A stretch of 64,000 nucleotides of DNA from Thermococcus thermotolerans (GCF_024707485.1 NZ_CP102602.1:620001-684000); one strand, 5' to 3'; numbered from the stretch's first letter, positions 1-9,122 are shown. Notes: generated by a model not told the origin, from the letters alone. Program-made: numbers and translations.

Positions 1-2
1 TC

Positions 3-395
3 ACCAAGGGGAGATTCCTACGTATGTGTGAAGAAGCTCAGAAAGCAGGCTTTGAATTTTTGAATCCAGAGGACTGTGAGGGACTCTACGAAATGCTGAC
101 TGAAAGGCTCGGAATAAGGATGGCCAGAAGAGGCGAGATAATCCCGAACGCTGAGATAAAGTTCCCCAAGGATTATTTTCACAGGGAAGCACTTAAAAAC
201 AGGATCCCCGTCCGACTTAACGGTCATTGGATTTACATATCGCCGATAGAACTCCAGATAGCCTACAAGCTCTATCTTGGCACGGACAAGGATGTAGAAG
301 ACGCGTTTTTCCTCTATGAGCTTTTCAAGAAAAGGATAGACAGGAGGACACTAAATGACTATGCGAAAAGGCTCGGCGTTGAGGTTCCCTTCTAA
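3..395 (+). CDS. Hypothetical protein, 5' end outside window
   Basis: The reading frame is open to the left edge of the window, so the true start probably lies upstream; an internal ATG at 24 is the first in view. The visible 131 residues contain a stretch (ELQIAYKLYLGTDKDVEDA) that resembles the C-terminal part of stand-alone nucleotidyltransferase-fold proteins, where a similar pattern follows the catalytic domain. No catalytic GS...DxD motif is in view, so this is a weak guess. It overlaps the next gene by 41 bases, which suggests translational coupling and a two-gene unit. Confidence 0.6.
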   Translation, partial: TKGRFLRMCEEAQKAGFEFLNPEDCEGLYEMLTERLGIRMARRGEIIPNAEIKFPKDYFHREALKNRIPVRLNGHWIYISPIELQIAYKLYLGTDKDVEDAFFLYELFKKRIDRRTLNDYAKRLGVEVPF

Positions 396-579
396 GCGTG
401 ACATGGAGGAGAGACTTGCATTCATCCAGCTCTACGTCAAAAGGCTAAAGGAGAACCCGGATGAGGTCTTCAGGCAACAGGTGAAACTCGTGAACTCGTT
501 TCTCGCCTCGGCAAAAGACTTTCCGCTGAGCAGGGAGGAGTACCTGAGAATGAAAGGAGAACTAAGGGAAAGGAATTAA
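355..579 (+). CDS. Small hypothetical protein
   Basis: This is a 74-residue, mostly helical and charged protein with no recognised domain. The start at 355 is supported by an AGGAGG ribosome binding site seven bases upstream, although it makes the gene overlap its neighbour by 41 bases; an ATG at 403 is the alternative. Its close coupling to the preceding gene, which may be nucleotidyltransferase-like, would fit a two-component unit such as a toxin/antitoxin pair, but nothing in the sequence proves it. Confidence 0.6.
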   Translation: MTMRKGSALRFPSKRDMEERLAFIQLYVKRLKENPDEVFRQQVKLVNSFLASAKDFPLSREEYLRMKGELRERN

Positions 580-605
580 ACAGAATCCTTCACTATTTTA
601 TCACT

Positions 606-929
606 CTACCCATTTCCCTTATTGGAGAGTTTTATTCCACGCGGCTTGAAGTCTCCAACCCTGTACCTCACCACGTACCTGCCGTGCTCGAACTCATCTT
701 CCTCGGCCTCCAAAACCTCCACCGGCTCGATTTCCAGGCCGAAGTCCATCGCCTCCCACTTGATATCATCGAAGTAGTCGTAGAGCCCGCACGTGGCACA
801 GAATGAGCCGGAGAACTCAATGATAGCCTCATCTCCCTCAACTCGCAGTATCTTCGCTTGAGCCTCACTCCCGTGAAGCCTGTTGAACTCCTCCAGGACT
901 CTCTCCAGTTTCCCAATCTTCCCTTCCAT
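606..929 (-). CDS. Conserved hypothetical protein with a CxxC motif
   Basis: A 107-residue acidic protein. Its N-terminal half is a helix followed by a beta-rich segment holding one CATC pair (about residues 44-47), which could bind metal or an Fe-S cluster or act as a thiol pair. It is read divergently from the helicase at 1020. The start has GGTGAG four bases upstream, and a TATA-like CTTTTTAAG lies further up. I do not recognise the family; the single CxxC with flanking hydrophobic strands is reminiscent of NifU-like C-terminal domains, but the fit is poor. Confidence 0.65.
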   Translation of the reverse strand: MEGKIGKLERVLEEFNRLHGSEAQAKILRVEGDEAIIEFSGSFCATCGLYDYFDDIKWEAMDFGLEIEPVEVLEAEEDEFEHGRYVVRYRVGDFKPRGIKLSNKGNG

Positions 930-987
930 CCTCTCACCGTTTTGAGTTCCTATTCAGCACTTAAAAAGTTTGTTAAGATAACCGAAT

Positions 988-999
988 AGCTTAAAAATC
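988..999 (+). promoter_or_regulatory. TATA box of the Lhr helicase gene, probably leaderless
   Basis: AGCTTAAAAATC is a good archaeal BRE/TATA match. Its centre is about 27 bases from the ATG at 1020 and there is no Shine-Dalgarno sequence in between, so transcription probably begins at or next to the start codon. Confidence 0.55.
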
Positions 1000-1019
1000 G
1001 AAAACCCAACCGAACCTCG

Positions 1020-3623
1020 ATGCGCGGGGAAAGGATACGCTACGCCGAGAGGGAATACACTGATGAGGAAATATTTGGGATACTCAGCGAGCCGGTTAGG
1101 GAGTGGTTTAGGCGGAAGTTTGGAACATTCACACCGCCACAGCGCTACGCGGTCATCGAAATCCACAAGGGAGAGAACGTGCTCATCTCATCTCCAACCG
1201 GTTCCGGGAAGACCCTTTCGGCTTTTCTCGCGGCCATAAACGAGCTTATCCTCCTCGGCAAGGCCGGGAAGCTTGAGGATAAAATCTACGTGCTCTATGT
1301 CTCCCCGCTGAGGGCTTTGAACAACGACATTAAGCGCAACTTGGAGGGGCCCTTGGCCGAGATAAAGGAGGTGGCAAAGGAGCTCGGCTACGAGATTCCG
1401 GACATAAGGGTTGGCATAAGAACGAGCGATACCTCAAGCTACGAGAAGAGCAAGATGGTGAAGAGGCCGCCGCACATACTTATAACCACACCCGAAAGTC
1501 TTGCCATAGCCCTGAATGCCCCCAAGTTCCGCGAGAGGCTTAAGACGGTCAAATACCTCATCATAGACGAGGTTCACGCTTTAGCTGAAAACAAGCGCGG
1601 CACTCACCTCGCGCTCAGCGTCGAGAGGCTCGCCCATTGGTCCGAGAACGAATTCGTGAGGATAGGCCTGAGCGCGACAATTCATCCGCTTGAGGAGGTC
1701 GCCAAATTCGTCTTCGGCTTCGATGACGATGGGAAGCCGAGACCGGGCCTGATAGTTGACGTTAGCTTCGCCAAGGAGACTAAGATATGGGTCGAGAGCG
1801 TGGTTGACGACCTTGTTTATACCGATGCTGGAACGCTTAGCAACGCCCTGTACCGCCGTCTGGCGGAGCTCATCAGGGAGCACATGACAACGCTGATCTT
1901 CACCAACACGAGGAGCGGTGCCGAGAGGGTCGCATACAACCTGAAAAAGCGCTATCCGGAGTTCGAGGGTCTTATAGAGGCGCACCATTCAAGCCTCTCG
2001 CGGGAAGTTCGGTTAGACGTTGAGGAGAAGCTCAAGAAGGGCGAGCTTAAAGCGGTTGTCACCTCGACGAGCCTTGAGCTTGGGATTGACATTGGGACAA
2101 TTGATTTGGTCATTCTTATCGGTTCGCCGAAGAGCGTTAACAGGGCCCTGCAGCGCATTGGAAGGGCCGGCCACAGGCTCCACGACGTCAGCAAAGGAGT
2201 AATCCTCGCCCTCGACCGCGACGACCTCGTGGAGGTTACGGTCTTAGCGCACAACGCGAGGAACAGAAGGCTCGACCGGATAAGGATACCGAAGAACCCC
2301 CTCGATGTCCTCGTCCAGCACCTCCTCGGGATGGCGCTCAACCAGGTGTGGGATGTGGAGGAGGCGTACAAACTTGTGAGGCGCGCCTATCCGTACAGGG
2401 ACCTGCCCTTTGAAGACTTCATGAGCGTGCTGAGGTATCTCGCCGGGGAGTACGCTGGTCTGGAGGAGAGGAAGGTCTACGCGAAGATATGGCTTGAGGA
2501 CGGCCGCTTCGGAAGGCGCGGCAAGATGACGAGGGCGATCTACTATATGAACGTCGGCACGATACCTGACGAAGCAAAGATACGGGTCTACACCATGGAC
2601 AAGCAGATGATCGGAACGGTTGAGGAAGAGTTTGCCGAAAGGCTGATGCCCGGCGACATCTTCGTCTTGGCGGGGAGAACCTACGAGTTCGTCAAGAGCA
2701 GGGGCAACAAGATTTACGTGATTCCCCGCGAGGGGGCGAAGCCGACCATTCCAGCATGGTTCTCGGAGATGCTTCCGCTCAGCTTCGACCTTGCTATGGA
2801 TGTCCAGCGCTTTAGAAAGGAGGTCGCCGGCCTCGTGGACAACAAGCGAGCCAAGAGCCTGCTCATGAGGAAGTACGGCATAGATGAGAGGGCCGCCAAG
2901 GCGATTTTGACTTATTTCCGCGAGCAGGCGAGGTATTCAACGGTTCCGGACGACGAGACTGTTCTCGTCGAGGAAGTCCTCGGGGATAAGAGGAACCGCT
3001 ACTTTTTCCACACCCTCATCGGAAGGCGCGCAAACGACGCCCTGAGCAGGGCTTTTGCATATCTCGTGAGCAAGAAAAAGAGGACCAATGTCGGTGTCGC
3101 CATAAACGACAACGGCTTCGCCCTGCTCCTTCCCCCTGATAAGAGGTTGAGCGAAGAGGAGATAATGGCCCTGTTTGAAATCGAAGACCTCCGCGAGGTT
3201 CTTAGGAGGGCCCTTGACAACACGGAGCTCCTCAAGAGGCGCTTCAGGCACGTCGCCAACCGCGGGCTGCTGATCCTCAGGAGATACATTGGAAGGAGCA
3301 AGCGCCTCGGAAGGCAACAGGTCATGGCCGTTGCGCTCCTCAAAGTGCTCAAGGAGAACCACCCTGACTTTCCGCTTCTCAAGGAGGTCTACCGTGAGAT
3401 AATGGAGGACAAGATGGACGTTGAGGCTGCCGAACTCTTCCTCCGCTGGGTCAGGGAGGGAAGGATAAAGGTGGTGGTCGAGCACAACGAACTCCCAAGT
3501 CCATTCGCATTCAACCTTGAAGTGATAGGCTCAAGCGACGTGGTCCTCATGGAGGACAGAAGGGAGATGATAAAACAGCTCCACAGAAAGATAATGGCGA
3601 TGATAGAAGCGTCAGGGCAGTGA
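1020..3623 (+). CDS. lhr: Lhr-family ATP-dependent helicase
   Basis: A superfamily 2 helicase of 867 residues in the Lhr (large helicase-related) family, which unwinds or anneals DNA:DNA and RNA:DNA duplexes in repair or restart. Visible motifs are the Q-motif region TPPQRYA (about 38-44), Walker A SSPTGSGKT (57-65), DEVH (183-186), SAT, and the C-terminal RecA motifs TSTSLELGIDIG and QRIGRAGHR. A winged-helix and Lhr core region fills the rest. The length matches archaeal Lhr proteins. The start is set by the leaderless promoter spacing. The 3' end overlaps the convergent KaiC-like gene by 12 bases. Confidence 0.93.
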   Translation: MRGERIRYAEREYTDEEIFGILSEPVREWFRRKFGTFTPPQRYAVIEIHKGENVLISSPTGSGKTLSAFLAAINELILLGKAGKLEDKIYVLYVSPLRALNNDIKRNLEGPLAEIKEVAKELGYEIPDIRVGIRTSDTSSYEKSKMVKRPPHILITTPESLAIALNAPKFRERLKTVKYLIIDEVHALAENKRGTHLALSVERLAHWSENEFVRIGLSATIHPLEEVAKFVFGFDDDGKPRPGLIVDVSFAKETKIWVESVVDDLVYTDAGTLSNALYRRLAELIREHMTTLIFTNTRSGAERVAYNLKKRYPEFEGLIEAHHSSLSREVRLDVEEKLKKGELKAVVTSTSLELGIDIGTIDLVILIGSPKSVNRALQRIGRAGHRLHDVSKGVILALDRDDLVEVTVLAHNARNRRLDRIRIPKNPLDVLVQHLLGMALNQVWDVEEAYKLVRRAYPYRDLPFEDFMSVLRYLAGEYAGLEERKVYAKIWLEDGRFGRRGKMTRAIYYMNVGTIPDEAKIRVYTMDKQMIGTVEEEFAERLMPGDIFVLAGRTYEFVKSRGNKIYVIPREGAKPTIPAWFSEMLPLSFDLAMDVQRFRKEVAGLVDNKRAKSLLMRKYGIDERAAKAILTYFREQARYSTVPDDETVLVEEVLGDKRNRYFFHTLIGRRANDALSRAFAYLVSKKKRTNVGVAINDNGFALLLPPDKRLSEEEIMALFEIEDLREVLRRALDNTELLKRRFRHVANRGLLILRRYIGRSKRLGRQQVMAVALLKVLKENHPDFPLLKEVYREIMEDKMDVEAAELFLRWVREGRIKVVVEHNELPSPFAFNLEVIGSSDVVLMEDRREMIKQLHRKIMAMIEASGQ

Positions 3624-4316
3624 AATGACGCGGTCGTGGTGGACGACTATCCCCCTGCTGGTTATCTCGTACGGGCGCATACTGTGGTCGAAGCCACTTC
3701 CCCTGAACTTCAGTATCTTCAGCCCGCGGTATAGCGTCCCCTGGATGTCAAACATCCTCAATTCTATGACCCCGCTCACAAGGTACTCCTCGATGTCGGT
3801 CTTCTGCAGTTCGGACGTCATGAGAACCGTTGCACCCATCCGGGCCATGCTCTTCACAAAGCTCAGAAAGGCTTTTCGGTATTCCATCTCCTTTGAGGAG
3901 GTCAGCTTAAGCATTGTTATTGGGTCAAGTATGATCCTGGTGTAATGTCTTTCCCTCAGCTGCTCCTTTATTGCGGCGGTCATTTTCTCCATGCTTCCAG
4001 CAAAGGACTCAAAGAAGTCCTCGACAAGAACGTATCTCTCCGATGTGGGGGTGGCGTCTATCAGGGTAAACCTGCTGTCGTTGATTCTAAAGCCCATCTT
4101 CGCCATATCAGCCCTCAGGTTCTCGGCGGGCTCTTCGAGGGTTACGTAGAGGACGTTTTCACCGTTTGCGATTCCAGCCATAGCAAAGTGCATGGCGAGG
4201 GTAGTTTTGCCAGTACCTGGAGCACCTTTTACCAAGTACGTCCTTCCGGGTATCAATCCGCCCCTGAGCATGACATCGAGCCCCGGGATGCCCGTTGATA
4301 TCCTCTTGCTGTACAT
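3612..4316 (-). CDS. KaiC-like RecA-superfamily ATPase
   Basis: A single-domain KaiC/RadA-type ATPase of 234 residues. Walker A is GAPGTGKTT at 31-39, and a Walker B-type strand (TRIILDPIT) lies near 150. Single KaiC domains of this kind are common in Thermococcales; roles are mostly unproven, with proposals in signalling, motility or RNA/DNA transactions. The N-terminus STGIPGLDVMLRGGLIPG is the typical KaiC start. It is not RadA or RadB, since it lacks their DNA-binding and polymerisation motifs. The gene stands alone, convergent with the helicase. Confidence 0.85.
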   Translation of the reverse strand: MYSKRISTGIPGLDVMLRGGLIPGRTYLVKGAPGTGKTTLAMHFAMAGIANGENVLYVTLEEPAENLRADMAKMGFRINDSRFTLIDATPTSERYVLVEDFFESFAGSMEKMTAAIKEQLRERHYTRIILDPITMLKLTSSKEMEYRKAFLSFVKSMARMGATVLMTSELQKTDIEEYLVSGVIELRMFDIQGTLYRGLKILKFRGSGFDHSMRPYEITSRGIVVHHDRVISLP

Positions 4317-4401
4317 GATTCCGCCCCTAGTCTATTACTCCTATGCCCGGATATAAGAACTTTTCGAGCTTCCCGGGGCAAAATTGAAAAGGTATGGTTG
4401 G

Positions 4402-6246
4402 TCAGAGGTTCTTGATGACAAAGGCCAGAAGGTCGGTCAGTTCCCTCGCTCTCGTTTCCGGTGAAGCGCCCATGTGACCGCTCTTCGTCTCCACGCGGAG
4501 ATAGACGGGGGCACCGACTTCCTTCAGTAGTTTGAAGAACTTGAGTGCATGTGCCGGATGCACACGGTCGTCGTGGAGGCCGGTGTAGAGGAGTGTCGGC
4601 GGATATTTTGCCGGCTTCACGTTGTGGTACGGGCTGTATCTTAGGAGAAACTCCCTGTCCTTCGGGTCGTCGGGGTTGCCGTATTCGGGAATCCAGACGC
4701 TCCCGATGTATAGCTTATGGAACCGGAGCATGTCTATGACGGGATACCCTATCAGCGCCGCATCCATGATGTCCGGCCTCTGGGTGAGCGTTGCTGAGAC
4801 GAGAAGTCCGCCATTGCTCCTGCCCCAGGCCGCTATCCTGTAACCCTCGCCTTTGAGCTTCTCCAGAACCGCTATGAAGTCATCGAAGACATTCTGTTTG
4901 TTCTCCCTCATTCCAGCCCGGTGCCACTCCTCACCGTACTCGGAACCGCCGCGGAGGTTGGCCATGGCGAAGGTTCCGCCCCGCTTTATGAAGGGTATCA
5001 CCTGTGGAAAGAACCTTGGCGTCAGCGAGATGTTGAAGCCGCCGTAGCCGAAGACCCACGCCTTCTTCTCGTCCTTCTCACCCCTAACGAGGAAGTAGTG
5101 AACCCTCGTTCCGTCTTTGGAGACGGCAAAGTCCTCCTCGACCCTGAAGTTCCCTTCAACTTCTTGCTCCTCTATGAGATTAAGCTTCCCCTCGAACTCG
5201 TAGAGCCTGTACGGAACTGTGAAGCTCTCGTACCTTATGAGGGCTTTCTTTCCATCGGTGTCGAGGGGATGGGCGCTTCCCGGAAGGTCGAAGGCCGCCT
5301 CCTCAAGCTTTTCACCGTCCAGGGAGTAGACCTCAAGGCGGTAGCTCGCGTGGACGAGCCTGCCAGCGAGTATTTTACCGTCCACGATAACCGCCCACTC
5401 CAGCGGGAATTCGCTCTCAGGTATAATCTCCGCAACTTCGCCGTCTTCCACCGTTATTACCTTTCCGAGGCCCCTCCCCTCCCTCGTGAGGACGTAGAGC
5501 TTTCCGTCGATCACGTCAATCGGCTCCGCCGGAACCTCTGCAGAGTAGGCCTTCTCCCACCTCTCCGGCTCCTCAATCGGCCCGACGTATATCTCCGCCC
5601 TGTTCCAGCCGAAGGTCACCGTTACCATCGCAGTCTTTCCATCGGTGCTCTTCCTCAGCGAGATGAAGTAGCCGGAGCCGAGGCCCTCACCGAAGACCAT
5701 CCTTTCACCGCTCTCGTCCTTCCAAAAGAGCCTCACCGCTGGAGCCTTAACCCCGTCGGGCGTCTCACCGTGCCGGTAGAAGCGCGAGAAGTAGTAGCCA
5801 TTCTCAAGGAATGTCACATTCCAGACCGAGGGCTTCATCTCATCGATGAGCTTTCCTGTTTTGAGGTCTATGATTCGGGTTATCCCCTCGTCGGCGCCGC
5901 CTATCGAGAAGCTGTAGGCGAGGAACCTTCCCTTCCCGTCGGCGGTGAAGCCCTGTAGCAGAACCTCGTCGTTAAGCTCCTCCTCAAGGGCCTTGGAGTC
6001 AACTATGACATCGCCACCGAGCCATCTGATAAGCTGTCTCTCCCTCTCCTTGTACATCGCTATGATGCCCTTCTCGGTGAGCTTCGCACCGTAGAGCGTC
6101 GGCATCGAGTAGTACTCCCAGACCTCCGGAAACAGTTCGTCGCTCAGTTCTCCAATGAACTCCCTAAAGCGCTTGTTCTCTTCCTCAACGAGCCTGAGAA
6201 CCCGCTCATCTTTGAGGTTTTCCATCCATGCGTAGGGGTCTTTCAT
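4402..6246 (-). CDS. Prolyl oligopeptidase (S9A)
   Basis: A cytoplasmic serine peptidase that cleaves short peptides after proline, probably in peptide catabolism. At 614 residues it closely resembles the P. furiosus enzyme as I remember it. An N-terminal beta-propeller (about 60-390) is followed by an alpha/beta hydrolase with the nucleophile in GRSNGG, the acid in HDDRVHP and the histidine in KSGHMG (His591). I chose the ATG at 6246 because the family begins with M-x-DPY-x-WMENL and GGTGA precedes it; an upstream in-frame start at 6312 would add 22 unlikely residues and run into the rib promoter. There is no signal peptide. Confidence 0.95.
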   Translation of the reverse strand: MKDPYAWMENLKDERVLRLVEEENKRFREFIGELSDELFPEVWEYYSMPTLYGAKLTEKGIIAMYKERERQLIRWLGGDVIVDSKALEEELNDEVLLQGFTADGKGRFLAYSFSIGGADEGITRIIDLKTGKLIDEMKPSVWNVTFLENGYYFSRFYRHGETPDGVKAPAVRLFWKDESGERMVFGEGLGSGYFISLRKSTDGKTAMVTVTFGWNRAEIYVGPIEEPERWEKAYSAEVPAEPIDVIDGKLYVLTREGRGLGKVITVEDGEVAEIIPESEFPLEWAVIVDGKILAGRLVHASYRLEVYSLDGEKLEEAAFDLPGSAHPLDTDGKKALIRYESFTVPYRLYEFEGKLNLIEEQEVEGNFRVEEDFAVSKDGTRVHYFLVRGEKDEKKAWVFGYGGFNISLTPRFFPQVIPFIKRGGTFAMANLRGGSEYGEEWHRAGMRENKQNVFDDFIAVLEKLKGEGYRIAAWGRSNGGLLVSATLTQRPDIMDAALIGYPVIDMLRFHKLYIGSVWIPEYGNPDDPKDREFLLRYSPYHNVKPAKYPPTLLYTGLHDDRVHPAHALKFFKLLKEVGAPVYLRVETKSGHMGASPETRARELTDLLAFVIKNL

Positions 6247-6292
6247 GAAAATCACCATCTTAACGTTCGACGAAGGGCATAAAAAAGTTTTG

Positions 6293-6336
6293 TTGTTCCA
6301 AACAAGGAACAAAAAATTTAAAATTTTGGAACAAAG
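6293..6336 (+). promoter_or_regulatory. Promoter/operator of the riboflavin operon
   Basis: An inverted repeat TTGTTCC-N6-GGAACAA occupies 6293-6312, and a further direct GGAACAA copy sits at 6328-6334, 22 bases (about two helical turns) from the first. The A/T-rich TATA box (TTTAAAAT, 6317-6324) lies between them, about 28 bases from the ribD ATG, so the transcript is probably leaderless. A protein bound to both elements would straddle the TATA box. The riboflavin regulator RbkR known from Euryarchaeota is one candidate, but its motif was not compared. The same DNA also lies just upstream of the divergent peptidase promoter. Confidence 0.6.
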
Positions 6337-6344
6337 TCCCGACC

Positions 6345-7427
6345 ATGAGCATGGAAGACGAGGGGTTCATGTGGCTCGCGCTCGAGCTCGCGAGGAAAGG
6401 CGAGGGCTGGGTCAATCCTAACCCGATGGTCGGGGCTGTCATAGTAAAGAACGGGGATATAATCGGCGTTGGCTGGCATCAGCGCTTCGGCGAGAAGCAC
6501 GCAGAGGTTGTGGCTATAGAGGACGCTAAGCAGAAAGGCCACGACGTTAGGGGCGCTACGATGTACGTAACGCTCGAACCCTGCTCCCACTGGGGGAAGC
6601 AGCCACCCTGCGCCGACAGGATAATAGAGGAGGGGTTCAAGCGCGTTGTAGTGGCGATGGAAGACCCTAACCCCATCGTGACCGGCAGGGGAATCGAGAA
6701 GATGAGGAAAGCGGGCATAGAGGTCGAGGTAGGCGTTCTGGAGGAGGAGGCGAGGAAGCTCAACGAGATTTTCATCAAGTACATAACCACCGGAACCCCC
6801 TTCGTCTCGATAAAGCTCGCCCTGACCTTAGACGGCTTCATCGCGACCGAAAACGGCTCTTCACAGTGGATTACCGGAGAAAAGGCGAGGCTGAAGGTCC
6901 AGGAGCTCAGGAGGAGGCACATGGCTATAATGGTCGGCTCCGGAACGGTTCTAGCAGACGACCCAAGGCTCAACTGCCGGCTTGAAAACTGCCCGGAGAA
7001 GGTGAAGGTAATCCCCGACCGCTCCGGAAGGGTTGCGGAAGCAATTAAGGCGGGAAGGAGGTTCAAACTCTTCGAGGACGGGAGGGCGATATTCTTCACC
7101 GAGAGGCCGGAACTCTTCGAAGGCATAGCGGAGGCCTACCCAATAACGGAACCTGCAGAAATCCTGAGGAAACTCGGCGAGCTGGGGATAGACAGCGTTC
7201 TAATCGAGGGTGGAAGGATAGCGTGCGAGTTCTTAGCTTTTGCGGATAAGTTCTACCTCTTCTACGGGTCGAAGCTCTTCGGCAACGGAATCAAGCCCTT
7301 CGAGTGCCTGAAGGTCGAGAACGCCAACGACGCTCCCATGCTCGAGATAGAATCGCTGGAGAGGCTCGGCGAGAGCTTCCTCGTGACGGCTTACCCCGGT
7401 GATGGAGATGTTCAGCGGAATCGTTGA
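6345..7427 (+). CDS. ribD: Bifunctional pyrimidine deaminase/reductase RibD
   Basis: Carries out the second and third steps of riboflavin synthesis: deamination, then NADPH-dependent reduction of the ribosylaminopyrimidine. The N-terminal deaminase domain (about 1-145) shows the zinc signature HAE and PCSHWGKQPPCAD. The reductase domain follows, starting near SIKLALTLDGFIA (about 148) and including VGSGTVLADDP. The length of 360 is normal for the bacterial RibD/RibG type. First gene of ribD-ribC-ribBA-ribH; its end overlaps the next gene by 20 bases. The archaeal pathway normally uses separate enzymes, so the bacterial-type fusion points to old gene transfer. Confidence 0.95.
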   Translation: MSMEDEGFMWLALELARKGEGWVNPNPMVGAVIVKNGDIIGVGWHQRFGEKHAEVVAIEDAKQKGHDVRGATMYVTLEPCSHWGKQPPCADRIIEEGFKRVVVAMEDPNPIVTGRGIEKMRKAGIEVEVGVLEEEARKLNEIFIKYITTGTPFVSIKLALTLDGFIATENGSSQWITGEKARLKVQELRRRHMAIMVGSGTVLADDPRLNCRLENCPEKVKVIPDRSGRVAEAIKAGRRFKLFEDGRAIFFTERPELFEGIAEAYPITEPAEILRKLGELGIDSVLIEGGRIACEFLAFADKFYLFYGSKLFGNGIKPFECLKVENANDAPMLEIESLERLGESFLVTAYPGDGDVQRNR

Positions 7428-7965
7428 GGGAACGGGAAGGGCCCGCTACTCCGCTGGAAGGCTCTACGTCGAGTTACCCTTCGAGGTCAAACCCGGGGAT
7501 AGCGTCGCCGTTAACGGGGCCTGCCTAACGGTGGTCGAGTTCGACGGGAGAAAGGCTCTCTTCGACGTCGGTGAGGAGACCCTGAGGAGGACGAACCTGA
7601 GGGAAGCCAAGGTGGTGAATCTCGAGAGGGCTTTGAAGCTCGGCGAAAGGCTCAACGGACACATCGTTACCGGCCACGTGGACGGGACGGTGCGCTTTCT
7701 GACGGCAAGGAGCTCAAGGAACACTACCTTGATGGCCTTCGAGATGCCGGCCGAGAGGTGGGGCGTTGCCGAGAAGGGCTCCATAGCCCTAAACGGAGTT
7801 TCCCTCACCGTTGCGAGGGTAGAAGCCAACCGCTTTTGGGTCCAGGTAATTCCGTACACCCTCAAAAACACCAACCTCGGTCTCCTGAGGCCTGGTGAGA
7901 GGGTGAACTACGAGATTGACGTCCTGGCCAGATACGTAAAGCGCATCATGGAGGCAGGGGTATGA
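7408..7965 (+). CDS. ribC: Riboflavin synthase (alpha-chain type)
   Basis: Dismutates two molecules of 6,7-dimethyl-8-ribityllumazine to riboflavin plus the pyrimidine product. At 185 residues it has two repeated lumazine-binding domains: the first starts MFSGIVEG and contains VNGACLTV, the second has LNGHIVTGHVDG and LNGVSLTV. I placed the start at 7408 because MFSGIVEG is the canonical N-terminus and GGTGAT lies four bases upstream; GTG at 7399 and ATG at 7402 are alternatives. This is the bacterial-type enzyme, not the lumazine-synthase-like archaeal RibC. It is also called ribE in some systems. Confidence 0.93.
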   Translation: MFSGIVEGTGRARYSAGRLYVELPFEVKPGDSVAVNGACLTVVEFDGRKALFDVGEETLRRTNLREAKVVNLERALKLGERLNGHIVTGHVDGTVRFLTARSSRNTTLMAFEMPAERWGVAEKGSIALNGVSLTVARVEANRFWVQVIPYTLKNTNLGLLRPGERVNYEIDVLARYVKRIMEAGV

Positions 7966-9122
7966 ACTGGGAGGAGATCAGGAAAGCCGTGCTCGATGGG
8001 AAGCCGGTCGTTTTGATAGACGACAGGAGGGAGTTCGAAGCGGATTTGATTTATCCCGCGGAGATAGCTTCGTCCGAGGTCGTCAGCTTCATGCTCTCGG
8101 CCAAGGGGCTTCTCTGCCTCACGATGGACATGGACGAGGCTCTAAAGCGGGGCTTCTTCTCCCTCCCGACCAAGGAGGGCGAGACGAACTTCCTGATTCC
8201 GGTTGATTACAGGGAGACGTTCACGGGAATAACCGCGGAGGAGAGGGCTTTAACCGCTCGAAAAATCGCCGAGGGGCTGGACATCGAGGCCTTCCGCTAC
8301 CCCGGTCATCTTCCGCTTCTCGGCGGAGTGGGCCTCAACAGGCGGAAGGGACACACCGAGAGCTCGCTGGAGCTGATGGGGTTCCTCGGCTTCAAGCGCT
8401 ACGCCCTGATCGTGGAGATTCTCGACGAGAAGGGTAATTCCCACAACAGGGACTACGCGCTCAACTTCGCGAGGGAGCACGGTTTGCCTGTCCTTACAAC
8501 CGACGACGTCTGGAAGGAGTTCGTGAGGAGGAAGGGGCTGATTAAAGTTTACGCCAACGCGAGACTGCCGACGCGCTACGGCGAGTTCAGAATCATAGCC
8601 TTCGACAACGAGCTGGACTTCAGGGAGCACGTAGCGATAGTGAAGGAGCCCTACGGCGAGGTTCCGCTGGTAAGGATCCACTCGAAATGCCTGACCGGGG
8701 ACACCTTGACCTCTCTCAAGTGCGACTGCGGCAGTCAGCTGGCCCATGCCCTAATGATGATAGCCCAGGAGGGAGGCATATTCCTCTACATGGACCAGGA
8801 GGGCAGGGCAATAGGGCTGAAGGAGAAGATAAAGGCCTACGAGCTCCAGGATAAGGGCCTCGACACGGTTGAGGCAAACGAGGCGCTCGGCCATAATGCC
8901 GACGAGAGAACCTACGAAGCTGCGTTCCAGATGCTCCGTGCTTTAGGAGTCTCCAAGGTCAAGCTAATCACCAACAACCCGGCAAAAGCCAAAGCCCTCG
9001 AGGAGTTCGGAATCGAGGTCGTCGAGATCATTCCAGCTCCGGGCGAGGTTACGGAGCACAACAGACCTTACCTCAGGGTGAAGGCTGAGAAGCTCGGCCA
9101 CAGGCTGCCCTTCGAGGTTTAG
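7962..9122 (+). CDS. ribBA: DHBP synthase / GTP cyclohydrolase II fusion RibBA
   Basis: Makes both precursors of the lumazine. The N-terminal half (about 1-195) is 3,4-dihydroxy-2-butanone 4-phosphate synthase, with IDDRREFEADLIYPAE and a GHLPLLGGVGLNRRKGHTE segment. The C-terminal half (about 200-386) is GTP cyclohydrolase II, with RIHSKCLTGD, the zinc cysteines in LKCDCGSQ, and DQEGRAIGL. The start codon overlaps the riboflavin synthase stop (ATGA), which implies coupled translation. Many archaea use GTP cyclohydrolase III instead, so the RibBA fusion again marks this as a bacterial-type operon. Confidence 0.95.
   Translation: MNWEEIRKAVLDGKPVVLIDDRREFEADLIYPAEIASSEVVSFMLSAKGLLCLTMDMDEALKRGFFSLPTKEGETNFLIPVDYRETFTGITAEERALTARKIAEGLDIEAFRYPGHLPLLGGVGLNRRKGHTESSLELMGFLGFKRYALIVEILDEKGNSHNRDYALNFAREHGLPVLTTDDVWKEFVRRKGLIKVYANARLPTRYGEFRIIAFDNELDFREHVAIVKEPYGEVPLVRIHSKCLTGDTLTSLKCDCGSQLAHALMMIAQEGGIFLYMDQEGRAIGLKEKIKAYELQDKGLDTVEANEALGHNADERTYEAAFQMLRALGVSKVKLITNNPAKAKALEEFGIEVVEIIPAPGEVTEHNRPYLRVKAEKLGHRLPFEV

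Noticed and set aside
4921-5958. Plus-strand frame of 345 codons
   Set aside because: Antisense to prolyl oligopeptidase; no recognisable protein features.
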